Source of the DNA: Trichosporon coremiiforme
Lineage: Eukaryota; Basidiomycota; Tremellomycetes; Trichosporonales; Trichosporonaceae
Direction of reading: 5' to 3'
DNA length: 64,000 bases
Assembly: GCA_039545355.1 (NCBI GenBank)
Contig: BCJJ01000005.1
Span: 371,008 to 435,007 of the forward strand
Both the position numbers and the translations under genes were made by a program. Below are positions 10,639-19,752 of the stretch, piece by piece. The notes beneath the pieces were generated by a model, which saw only the letters and a program-made list of their open reading frames with translations, was not told the DNA's origin and searched no databases. Numbering within the stretch: position 1 is the first letter of the stretch; each line of letters opens with the position of its first letter.

Positions 10639-12074
10639 TTAAATGAGATCATCTACCTTTTCTACTAGCTCAGGCTCAGGCTCTGGAGCCGGTGGCGGCG
10701 GGGCCTTCTTCGGCCGTGCGGCGTCAACAGCGTCGGCAAGGAGGTGCACGAGCCGGTCAAGAACCGTGCCGTACTTGGCGCTGATGACGAGGACCTCGGG
10801 GCCGGGGCGACGTGCATCGAGGACGTACGCGAGCGCGAGCAAGCGCTCGATTGAGCGGAGGAACGAGTGGCCGAGTCCCACATTCTCCGGGGCACAAGCG
10901 AGCAGACCAGGGTTGTCCGAGATCATGAAGCAGGTCTTCTCGGGGACATCGCGCTTCACAGCATGAGGAAGAGGTTGGTAGTCGCCCCGCTGTTTAGCTG
11001 CCTTGTCGGCAGCACGCTCGTCCTCCGTGTCCTCGACCAGGTTCTGCATCGCAGCCGCCCACGTTCCGTCCTCGAGCACATGCACAACACCGATCTGCAG
11101 GTGCAGCACCGTGAACGCATAGTTTGGAACTTCAGCATGGCGACCAGTCAATTAACGGAGGAGCATGCTCTTCCCTGCGAGGCTGACGGGGCCGACATCA
11201 GTGAGCAGCTTCAGCTCAAACTCGAACGTCCTTGTTGGCGGGAGCACGCTGCGGCTTGCGAGTCGGGGATGCCGTGTACCGAGGGTGACGAAGTGGGGGT
11301 TGCCGAATCTACTGACGCCGCCTCGGGCGAGCAGGGTCAGCTCAGTGATGGGCTTGGCAATGTCTAGCTCGAGCGGCGGTTCGACATCGAAACCAGGCGT
11401 TGTCCGGGACCACCGGCCAGCTTGCCGCAGGAGCGTTTCCGCCTCGCGGATGTCGCAGTTGCTCGCCTCCAGGTTCGGGTGTTTCACAAGCCATTGCTCG
11501 CATGTCCGCTTGTGCCACTCCTCGCGTGGGAAGTCCAGCTCGCCGTACTCGCGCCCGACCTTTCTGCCTCGCCCTCATGCCGCACTTCGCGGATCACCAT
11601 GCCGACTGGCACTGCCACAAGTACGTCCTAGCCTCTCCGACCGTGCTTCAAGTTGCCTGCTCCGTTGCCACCCTGCCCACCAATCAGTCGTTTCGACACT
11701 GACGATAGGGACGACAAGTGTGGGTCGTGAGGTACACTGCGCCGCCAGGTCCGCCGTTGCCGCCTGATGGTGGCCGAGTCCGCGCTTCGTCGGCAGGAAC
11801 GCCGAGGTTCCGGCACCGCCCTTGCCTGCTGCCAGCTACATTAAGGGGCTACTCACCTCCCCGCCAGTGAGCTTAAGAAAGTCGACAAAGTCTCCGCCCT
11901 GGCACCTGCGCTTGACCTGAATCTTTTCCACCGCTGGTGCAGCTCACTGGTGACATTGCCAAAGTCGTCCTCCGTCTACTCGATGTGCACCAGGTCGGGC
12001 TGCGGGATCGTGTGCTTCGGCCGCGAGCCGCACGGCCTGCAGGTCTTGCACAGCGGTCGGAGTGGTCGGACCAT
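10639..12074 (-). pseudogene. MTG2: degenerate copy of the mitochondrial Obg-family GTPase Mtg2
   Basis: Pieces of an Obg/Mtg2 protein occur in order on the minus strand, but in several frames. First come CQGGDFVDF and AFLPTKRGLG, then in another frame PSGGNGGPGGAVYL and IGGQGGNGAGNLKHGRRG, then VLVAVPVGMVI: together the glycine-rich Obg fold. The GTPase part follows: a P-loop reduced to LAGKS, the switch region LTGRHAEVPNYAFT and the DNPGL motif at the switch II site. Breaks include a TAG at 11978-11976, frameshifts in the Obg fold, a TAA at 11154-11152 right after the P-loop, and a deletion that removes the NKxD specificity motif by joining LDARRPGPEVLV directly to ISAKYG. The intact Mtg2, needed for the large mitochondrial ribosomal subunit, should lie elsewhere in the genome. 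Confidence 0.75.
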
Positions 12075-12130
12075 GGTGCAATGTACAGTGTTAAGGGCGC
12101 TGAAATTCGGGCAGACGAATGACATCAAAA

Positions 12131-12138
12131 TCACGTGA
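12131..12138. promoter_or_regulatory. TCACGTGA palindrome (Cbf1/bHLH-type site)
   Basis: This perfect 8-base palindrome contains the CACGTG core bound by Cbf1-like bHLH factors. It lies just after the TPR gene stop and upstream of the MTG2-like remnant. Function is inferred from the motif only. Confidence 0.3.
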
Positions 12139-12152
12139 TACAACAGATGTTT

Positions 12153-12979
12153 CTACTTCTGCTCCTCCTCCTTCATGCGCTGCGCGAGGATCTTGGCCCC
12201 GACGTTGCGCACGTTGGTCGCGGCGCGCTCGATGCCGCCAGAGTGCGCCTTCTTGTACAGCGCCAGCGCCTGCTCCAGAGAGTTCGCTGTCGGTCAGCTA
12301 AATGTTGCTGAAATATCGCGTTCCCAGGGCTAGATCCCGTAGAACGAATGCGGGTCAACTTCTCTTCAGCCGGGGCCCGGGTTGTCACTCACTGGCCTCC
12401 AGAATCGCGGCGAGGTTGTACTGGATCTCCGGGTCCTCCGGGGCAATCTCGAGCGCAGCAGTCAGCGCCTTGATCGCCTCCGGGGCGTTCGGCGGCTGGC
12501 TCATCATGTACGCCGAGCCCAGATTTGTGTAAGCGTCCGCGCTCGGCTCGAACTTGATGCTCTGCTTCCACGCCTCGATCGCGGCGGGGAGGTTTTCTGA
12601 AGTCAGCATCAGGTGTTAAGTGGCGCCACTGTGGGACCTGACTCACGCAGCTGGTACTCGCAAACGCCGAGATTGAAGAAGGCACCGCTCGTCGGGAGCG
12701 CGGCAGCGCTCTGCTCGTACAGGTCCTTGGCCCTCTGCACGTCTCCCTGCTCAAGCGCGTGAGTGCCGTCCTCGAGCAGACTCTGGGCGTGCTGCAGCTT
12801 GGAGTCGGAGGACGAGATGGGATCCGGGCCAGAGGCGTAGCCTAACATCAGCCGAGTCTCTAATGCGCCTCACCTCGGAAGGGGGTCGGGCGGAAAGCAC
12901 CAGGCAGCGCCCTCGCGGATGCCCTCTGGACGGTCGGGCGGGCGAGGACACGGAGAGACCTGACAAATGCGCGGGACAT
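12153..12979 (-). CDS. small mitochondrial TPR-repeat protein
   Basis: Four exons fit: 12979-12874, 12841-12647, 12596-12393 and 12286-12153, giving 212 residues. Introns are 32, 50 and 106 nt. The N-terminus MSRAFVRSLRVLARPTVQRA is arginine-rich and lacks acidic residues, as in a mitochondrial targeting sequence. Tetratricopeptide repeats follow: ALEQGDVQRAKDLYEQSAA, then AIEAWKQSIKFEPSADAYTN with NLGSAYMMS, then ALTAALEIAPEDPEIQYN with NLAAILEA, and a Sel1-like end SLEQALALYKKAH. It is probably a matrix or inner-membrane scaffold, but the partner is unknown. It is divergent from MYG1, with only about 120 bases between the starts, so the promoters are probably shared. The exon joins are well supported by frame and repeats; function beyond TPR is not known. 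Confidence 0.85.
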
Positions 12980-13102
12980 GGTGGATACAGAATGCAGTCG
13001 ATGTTGCGACTTTGTCATGTACGTCATGTTAGAGGTGGACCGTATAAAGTTCGCATGGCCAATAGCAACTCCGATGATGTTTTTGTTTTCGGTGTTCCCC
13101 GT

Positions 13103-14266
13103 ATGCTTAGGACGTCGCTGTCGCTGCTCAGACCTCGCTTCGTACACATGTCCAGCCCCGTCGCAAAGAAAATGAAGTCCACAAAGGTCATCGGCACTCA
13201 CTCCGGCACTTTCCACTGCGACGGTGAGTAGCGGCCAGAAATGACGCTGACATCAGAGGCCCTCGCCGTCTTCCTGCTCCGTCTCACTGACGAGTTCAAG
13301 GACGCCGACCTCGTCCGCAGCCGCGACCCCGCCAAGCGTACGTGCCTGTGAAGATTGCTCTGACCGTAGTCGACCCCCTGGACATTGTCGTCGACGTCGG
13401 CGGCGTGTACGACCCCGCGAAGCAGCGCTACGACCACCACCAGCGCGGCTTCACCGAGGTCTTCGGCTTTGGCGGCTTTGACCGCACCAAGCTCTCGTCG
13501 GCTGGCCTCGTGTACAAGCACTTTGGCAAGCACATCATTGCCAAGCAGCTCGGCGTCGCTGAGAACGACCCCAAGGTCGAGACGCTGTGGCTGCAGCTGT
13601 ACGGCGAGCTGATCGAGTCGATCGACGGCATCGACAACGGCGTCAACATTGCGCAGGGCGAGCTCGCGTACGCGCAGCGCACCGACCTGTCGTCGCGCGT
13701 GCGCCGCCTGAACCCGCGCTGGAATGAGCCGGCGTCGGACGACGACTACGACGCGCGCTTCGCCGTCGCGTCCAAGACGACCGGCGAGGAGTTCCTCCAG
13801 CAGCTCGACTACTTTGCCAACGCGTGGCTCCCGGCGCGCGACGTCGTCAAGGAGGCGCTCGAGAAGCGCCACGATGTCGACCCCTCGGGCAAGATTGTCG
13901 TGTTCAAGCAGGTGAATGAGGTCCGTGGAAGAGTTATGTCGCTGACAACAGTCCGCCCCCTGGAAGGACCACCTCTTCTCGCTCGAGCCGACGATGGCCA
14001 AGGAGACCAAGATCCTCTACGTCCTCTACCCCGAGCAGCCGGACAACGAGAACTCCAAGTGGCGCATCCAGTGCGTCCCCGAGTCGCCCGACAGCTTCAC
14101 GAACCGCAAGTCGCTCCCCGCCGCCTGGCGCGGTCTTCGCGACGAGGACTTGAGCAAGGAATCGGGCATCCCCGGCGGTGTGTTCGTGCACGCGAGCGGA
14201 TTCATTGGCGGAAACGAGACGTTCAACGGCGTGCTCGCGATGGCTCGCGCTGCTCTGAACGAGTAG
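13103..14266 (+). CDS. MYG1: MYG1-family exonuclease (UPF0160)
   Basis: Four exons fit: 13103-13223, 13257-13337, 13370-13911 and 13952-14266, giving 352 residues. The introns are only 33, 32 and 40 nt. The joins restore the diagnostic motifs THSGTFHCDEA and VDVGGVYDPAKQRYDHHQRG, the metal-binding DHH-like residues of the family. The start at 13103 gives MLRTSLSLLRPRFVH, a plausible mitochondrial presequence. A second Met at 13148 (MSSPVAKK) would give a form without it, so dual localisation is possible. The C-terminus has SLPAAWRGLRDEDLS and HASGFIGGN, both conserved in MYG1. Human MYG1 is a 3'-5' RNA exonuclease of nucleus and mitochondria; the same role here is inference from family. Confidence 0.95.
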
Positions 14267-14346
14267 ATGTGTTGTAGCTACGGATGTAGATGTTGATGTA
14301 TTAGCGGGACCTCCACATTCCAACTTTTGGTAACACCACATCCGCC

Positions 14347-15389
14347 ATGATCGTGGCTGCACTCATCGTCACCCTCCTAGCCGTTCTGATCTCGCCCATG
14401 TTCTTCAGCAAGCGTCTTGACGTCGCGGGAAAGGTAACATACATGAAGGATGCGCTGACAGTAGTTCTGCTACGTCCCCGGCGGCTCCGCGGGACTTGGC
14501 AAGTCGCTCGCAGAGGAACTCGTTCGCCGCGGTGCGCATGTCGTCATTGTTGCACGCGACGCGAAGCGCTCCGCAGCCACGGTCGAAGGACTGAAGGCGT
14601 TGGCGAACCCCTCGCAGAAGATTTTTGCTGTCAGCGCGGACCTGATGTCGAAGGATGCCAGCGACCGTGCCTTGACGAACGCCTGCGAGCTCGTCGGCAT
14701 GCTCCCCGAATACGTCTTCCTCTGTGCCGGCTTCAGCAAGCCGCAATTCTTCATCGATGCGTCGCGCGAGGACCTCCAGCAGGTGAGTATGGTGTAATGA
14801 CGCGTGCTGATGGCAGGGCTTTGACGGCACGTACTGGGTCTCGGCGTGGACGGCGCATGCTGTGACCAAGCTCTGGGTGAAGAACCGGGTCTCCGGTACA
14901 CTGACCTTTGTCTCGTCCTTCGTCGGCTACACGTCTTTCGCGGGGTACAGCCCATACGCGCCTGGCAAGTATGCTCTGCGTGGACTCGCAGACTCCCTGC
15001 GCTCTGAGCTGCAGCTGTACGGCATCAAGGTGCACCTGTATATGCCCGCCGGCATTCTGTCGCCCGGCTACGAGAATGAGCAGAAGACCAAGCCCGCCAT
15101 CACGAAGAAGATCGAGGAGGGCGACACGCCCATCGCACCTGAAAAGGCGGCCTCTCTGCTCATCCGCGGCATCGAGCGCGGCGAGTACCAGATCACCAAC
15201 GACCTCGTGACCGAACTCGTGCGCAGCGTGTCCCGCGGCCCAGTCCCGAGCAACGGCCCCCTCGACTACGTGTACGGCCTCATCGCGGCCATCGCGCTCC
15301 CCATTTGGCGCCGCATCACCGATGCGCAGGTCCGCTCCGCCCGCCCCGAGGTCTACAAGCAGCTCGAGGAGCGTGGCTTCTTCAATTAG
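14347..15389 (+). CDS. TSC10: 3-ketodihydrosphingosine reductase (Tsc10)
   Basis: Reduces 3-ketodihydrosphingosine to dihydrosphingosine with NADPH on the ER membrane in sphingolipid synthesis. Three exons fit: 14347-14433, 14465-14782 and 14817-15389, giving 325 residues. The introns are 31 and 34 nt. The first exon is a membrane anchor (MIVAALIVTLLAVLISPMFF). The exon 1-2 join restores the nucleotide-binding GGSAGLGKSLAEELVRRG of short-chain dehydrogenases. Catalytic serine lies in FVSSFVGY, and the YxxxK pair is in SPYAPGKYALRGLAD. A C-terminal hydrophobic segment (VYGLIAAIALPIW) fits the known second membrane contact. It lies tandem downstream of MYG1 with 80 bases between the two. Confidence 0.95.
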
Positions 15390-15424
15390 TAGTAAATGCA
15401 ATACATAATCGGTCACTAGGGTTC

Positions 15425-16966
15425 CTATTGAAGCTTGGCTTTGACGCGGTCGTACGCGCGGGCGTAGCGCATCCACTCGGGCGAGCGTCCGACGCCCTCG
15501 TCCTCCTTCTCTCCCCGGATGTCGCTGCTCCCGCTCTCGAGCGCCGCGAGGCTCATGGCGCGCTCAAAGCTGGCCAGCGCCTTGAGGAGCGCGGGCTCGG
15601 TTCCCTGCTTCTCCTCCAGCACGCCCTCGGTGAAGTGCGCCTCGGCACCGGTCTGGAGCGCTTCTCTGCGCAGACGCTCCGCCGGAACAAGTAAGGGACC
15701 CTTGTAAGCCGCAGGCAGCGGCTCGAGCGCGGAAACCACAGCATCAGACTCCTGCGCCGCCATCGCGATCGTGCCCAGGGGAGCAGTCGAGGTGCGGTCC
15801 TGCGCATGTGCGACAGAGCCGCGGTACAGGTCCAGGAGAGCGCGGCGCTGCGCGAGCCAGATGGTGTGCAGCACCTCGGGCGCATTCCTGTTGTTCGGCG
15901 TAACGAGGCGCTCCGGTGTCGGGATCAGGGCACGGATGACCTCGTGCTCGCTCGCGGCGCGGGGGAGGTCGCCGGACTGCGCGGCGAGGGCCGAGTCGGA
16001 CAGGAGCAGCGCAACAGTCGCACGGCGCACGGGCGGGCTCAGCTCCGGAAGCGTGACCGGCTCCGGCTCCGGCGCCTTCGAACACCACGAGCCCTTCTTC
16101 GGCAGTCCCGGGATCTCGATGCCGGCAGTCTGCAGGCCCCACGCGCGCCACTTGGCCGCATCGGCCGAGTCGCCCGCCCGGTTCGCGAGATCGGACAGCT
16201 TGAGGGCAAGACGAATAGACAACGCCTGGTTCAGCTCGGTGTGCGGCTTGGGCGTCTGGGCGACGTCCTCGTACAGCTCGCGGGACTGCTCGAGCGTGTC
16301 GGGCGTCCCCATTCGCTCGAGAATGGACGCCTTGAGGGTGACAAGGTCGAGGGCGACAGGGTCGGCGCCCTCATGCGGCGGGAAGATCATGCCGCGCTTC
16401 TCAGCGTCCTTGATCGCGACTTCGATGTACTGCTCCGCGAGCTCGTAGCCGCGGTCGATCTTGTTCAGTCCTCCGATGGCGCCGTTGCCGAGCCGCGGGT
16501 GGACGCTCTGCCGCGTCGAGATCGCTCCGGGAACTCCAGCGCCCTTCTCCCAGCACAGCCACGCCGCACGCAGGGCCATGCGCGCCTTCCAGCTTAGCCT
16601 GGATGTCGTTCCCCCGTCCTCGCCCGTCCAGCTCGTGTTCTCCTCCTCCCACCCGTGGCTCCCCGGCTTCGACTTGGCAGACGGCATCTGCTTCTCGATG
16701 TACAGGTGCGCCGCCTCCCAGCCCGCGAGCGAGAGTGCGGCAAGTCCCGCGCCACCGATTACGATGTACTTGACTGTCTTACCGAGCATGTTGAATGCGT
16801 ACATGGTCGGCGAGGCGTAGTCCTCACGGGGCATTGTGGGTGGCATTTTCGGAAGTGTCGTGTGCGACAGGTCGGAGTACGCCCTGGCCTGCAGCACTGT
16901 GCGGGCCAGCGGCCGCGAGAGGCGAATGAGTCGGGACATGGTGGAGTGAATGGTCGAGAGCTGCAT
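15425..16966 (-). CDS. mitochondrial membrane protein with TPR-like helices (Mgr3-like guess)
   Basis: The single-exon frame encodes 513 residues. A second Met at 16939 (MSRLIRLSRPLARTVLQARA) fits better as a start because it begins an arginine-rich mitochondrial presequence directly. One membrane span follows near residues 62-85 (KYIVIGGAGLAALSLAGWEA). The remainder is a long soluble alpha-helical region with TPR-like pairs, for example ALDLVTLKASILERMGTPDT with QSRELYEDVA, and PALLKALASFERAMSLAA near the C-terminus. Presequence, one span and helical repeats resemble Mgr3, an adaptor of the inner-membrane i-AAA protease, but I cannot confirm this from motifs alone. It is convergent with TSC10, with 35 bases between the stops. 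Confidence 0.75.
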   Translation of the reverse strand: MQLSTIHSTMSRLIRLSRPLARTVLQARAYSDLSHTTLPKMPPTMPREDYASPTMYAFNMLGKTVKYIVIGGAGLAALSLAGWEAAHLYIEKQMPSAKSKPGSHGWEEENTSWTGEDGGTTSRLSWKARMALRAAWLCWEKGAGVPGAISTRQSVHPRLGNGAIGGLNKIDRGYELAEQYIEVAIKDAEKRGMIFPPHEGADPVALDLVTLKASILERMGTPDTLEQSRELYEDVAQTPKPHTELNQALSIRLALKLSDLANRAGDSADAAKWRAWGLQTAGIEIPGLPKKGSWCSKAPEPEPVTLPELSPPVRRATVALLLSDSALAAQSGDLPRAASEHEVIRALIPTPERLVTPNNRNAPEVLHTIWLAQRRALLDLYRGSVAHAQDRTSTAPLGTIAMAAQESDAVVSALEPLPAAYKGPLLVPAERLRREALQTGAEAHFTEGVLEEKQGTEPALLKALASFERAMSLAALESGSSDIRGEKEDEGVGRSPEWMRYARAYDRVKAKLQ

Positions 16967-17063
16967 TTCGAAATCAGGGCGGCAAAGAGCAAGGTGGAGG
17001 TGCCTGAATTACGTAAACGCATCCTCAGTGGCGAGGTATATGCATACATGGTGGTACAACAGT

Positions 17064-18359
17064 CTATGCACTCGTCTTGGTCTCCTCGATGACGCCACTC
17101 CCCAGGCAGCGGTCTCCGTCCCACACGCCAACGATCTGGCCCTCGGCGACGGCGCCGACAGGCTCCTCAAAGTCGACCCTGACCCTTCCGTCCTCGACGG
17201 ACAAGCAGCCCGGCACGGGCGCCATGCGGTGCCGGATCTGGATGAGCGAGTTGCTTAGATTCTCCGGCGGGTGGCCCGCAATCCAGTTGAAGTCACTCGA
17301 CCATAGCTGCTCGCAGTACAGCGCCGGGTGGTCGGCTCCCTGCACGAGCAAGATGTCGTTCCCGTTCACGTGCTTCCGCGCAATGTACCAGCGCCCACCG
17401 GGCAGGCCGCCGAGCCTGGGCTTCTGCCCGATCGTGTAGTAGCAGTTGCCACGATGCGGCGCCATGCGCTCGCCCTCAAGGTTGACAAAGTACCCCGGCT
17501 CAGCGGGCGAGGTGTACTGCGACACAAAGTCGCCAAACTTGCCCCGCTCGCCTATGAAGCACACACCCATGCTCTCTTCCCTTTCTGCTGTTGGCAGGTT
17601 GAAGTGCCGAGCGAGATCTCGGACGCTCGGTTTCGGGATGCCAGCCAGAGGGAAAACAGCCTTGGCGAGCTGCTCTTCGCGCACCTGGCTGAGGTAGTAG
17701 GTCTGATCCTTGTTCGCGTCGATGGCGCGGTGCAGCGTGGCCCCATCTGGTGATCGCTTCACGCGGGCATAGTGGCCTGGAGTCAGATACGGTTGTATGT
17801 CTAGCTCACCTGTGGCGAGAAAGTGGCCCGGCGGAATGTGCTGCATGAGAGCGCCAAACTTGATCTCGCGGTTGCAGGCGACATCGGGATTCGGCGTCTG
17901 ACCAGCCTCCCACACGGCGATCGCAGGCTCAAACACTCGTGTCCAGTACTCCTTTGACAGGTCGACGAGCCGAATGTCCGTCTGGGGGATGCCGACGTGC
18001 TTACAGACTCGCTTGACGTCCTCCCAATCGCGCTCCCAGGAGCACGGCGAGTGCGTCGCTGGCGTCCCGTACGAGAGCGACAGAGGGAGATCGTCGGCGT
18101 TCTCAGACAGCAGCGGGTCCCAGTTGCGCATGAACAGGACAGACAGATTCAAAGGAAGCTCGCGTAAGACGCTCAGCGTCACAGACGAGTCGACACCGCC
18201 GGACATTGCAACGACGACTGGGGTCAGCTACGAATACCGGTGCAGCTCACCATTGTCACCCTTCTTCAGGTAGAGGTCTTCCAGCGTCGGCAGCCGCACG
18301 CCAGCGGCCGTGGAGTAGCTGCGTGGCTGTAGCCGGCTGAGGACTGACCGCACACGCAT
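17064..18359 (-). CDS. MTU1: mitochondrial tRNA-specific 2-thiouridylase (MnmA family)
   Basis: Puts the 2-thio group on wobble uridine 34 of mitochondrial tRNAs. Three exons fit: 18359-18251, 18217-17810 and 17776-17064, giving 409 residues. Both introns are 33 nt. Exon 1 carries a mitochondrial presequence (MRVRSVLSRLQPRSYSTAAG). The first join gives VVVAMSGGVDSSVT, the PP-loop that adenylates the tRNA base. The catalytic Asp and Cys are in TPNPDVACNREIKFG, and the second catalytic Cys is in SMGVCFIGERGKF. Removing the second intron restores the invariant ATGHYARV. That intron has no stop and is a multiple of three, so retention would insert 11 residues there. The C-terminal beta-barrel has YTIGQKPRLGG. 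Confidence 0.96.
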
Positions 18360-18558
18360 GGTTGATGATGCGGATCAGAGACTTTTGCGACCTCCACTTG
18401 CGGGAGAACGCCGGGAAAACAACGGCGATTCGGGCCCGCCCACGCCCCCCCACCTGGAGCATTTGCCACCGCGTTCCGCGTTCCGGGGCTTGACCACGCG
18501 AAGCTCCGGTTACCGGCAACTAAAGTCCCTTCCAACATTTGCCATCACCATCCACACC

Positions 18559-19633
18559 ATGTCTGGCGTCACCTCAAAGGGCGTCAAGCAGGACGCTCCT
18601 GCGTCCCCGAGCGAGCCCGCGCCCTCCAAGACCGACTACCGCTCCCGCGTCGACAGCGACGACGATGACGACGACGACCTCGACGACCTCGATGGTGAGC
18701 ATCATGCTGGCGACACTGACCGCAGACGTGCTCGACTCGTTCAACAAGCCCAAGTCTGCGCTTGGCAAGCGGCCACAGGAGGCCACCTCTGCGTCTGCTT
18801 CCCCCGCACCCAAGCCTGCCCCCGGTGCAGTGCCTGGCGGCCCCAGCGCTGAGGGCGGCGAGGAGTTCGAGGCCCAGCTGATTGAGGGCATGGAGTCGCT
18901 GCTGCGCCAGCTCGCGAACGAGAACCCGCCGGGACCCATGACCGGCGAAACGTCCGCCAAGGCTGAGTCGCCCAAGAAGCTGAGCGCCGAGGAGGAGGAG
19001 AAGGCGTTCCAGCAGGCGCTCGAGGCGATGCTCAGCGGCGAGGGGCTCGAGGCGCTCGGCGTGGACAAGCAGAACCCGCGTGTGCCGCCCAAGCCGGCCA
19101 GCAAGCCGACGAGCTTTGAGGAGACGATCAAGAAGGCGATGGAGAACATCAACCAGGGCGGCTCGAACGCCGGCGGCGGCAGCGATGGCATGCCGGGCGA
19201 CCTTGCCGCGCTGCTCCAGCAGCTGAGCAGCGACCCCTCGGCGCTCGACGGACTGGAGGGGCTCGGCGACGATGACGACGAGCTCGGCGGCCTGCTCGAT
19301 GGCATGATGGCGCAGCTCATGAGCAAGGAGGTCCTCGAGGAGCCCATGGCCGAGCTCGCACAAAAGTACCCCGAGTACCTTGCGAACCCCCCGAAAGACG
19401 TGAGCGCGGCCGACATTGAAAAGTACAAGAAGCAGCATGAGCTCGTCAAGCAGATTGTCGACGTGTTCAAGCGCCCGAACTACGAGGACTCGGTCGATGG
19501 CAAGGAGGTCGCGCGCCTCGTCGGCGAGATGCAGGACCTCGGCGGCCCGCCCAACGAGATCATGGGCGAGCTCCCGGAGGGCTTTGACCTCGGTGCTCTT
19601 GCGGGCGCCGGCGACGGATGCGTCGTCATGTGA
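18559..19633 (+). CDS. PEX19: peroxisomal membrane-protein receptor Pex19
   Basis: Cytosolic chaperone and import receptor for peroxisomal membrane proteins. Two exons fit: 18559-18694 and 18726-19633, giving 347 residues; the intron is 31 nt. The N-terminus has a long acidic run (about residues 33-45) leading into LDDLDDVLDSFN, the Pex3-binding helix region of the family. The C-terminal domain has FEETIKKAMENI, then MSKEVLEEPMAELAQKYPEY, EKYKKQHELVKQIVDVF and FGIGAL-like EGFDLGALAG. The protein ends in CVVM, a CaaX box for farnesylation as in yeast and human Pex19. It is divergent from MTU1 with about 200 bases between the starts. A tandem repeat starts at its stop codon. Confidence 0.96.
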
Positions 19634-19731
19634 TGCAGCAGTACTAGTTGCAGCAGTATTAGTTGCAGCAGTACTAGTTAGTTGCAGCAGTACTAGTTAG
19701 TTGCAGCAGTACTAATGATGCAGCGGTGCTA
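19632..19731. repeat. 15-19 bp tandem repeat at the PEX19 stop
   Basis: Six copies of a GTTGCAGCAGTACTA core occur head to tail; two have a GTTA extension and two begin GATG. The array starts inside the PEX19 stop codon and fills the gap to the convergent ERG4 gene, so it probably forms the 3' untranslated region of one or both. Confidence 0.95.
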
Positions 19732-19752
19732 ATGATCTAGATGCATCTATGT

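Noticed and set aside
10639..11487. Two separate small minus-strand genes (170 and 111 codons)
   Set aside because: Read together they line up in order with Obg/Mtg2 motifs and are separated by a single in-frame TAA, so they are pieces of one pseudogene.
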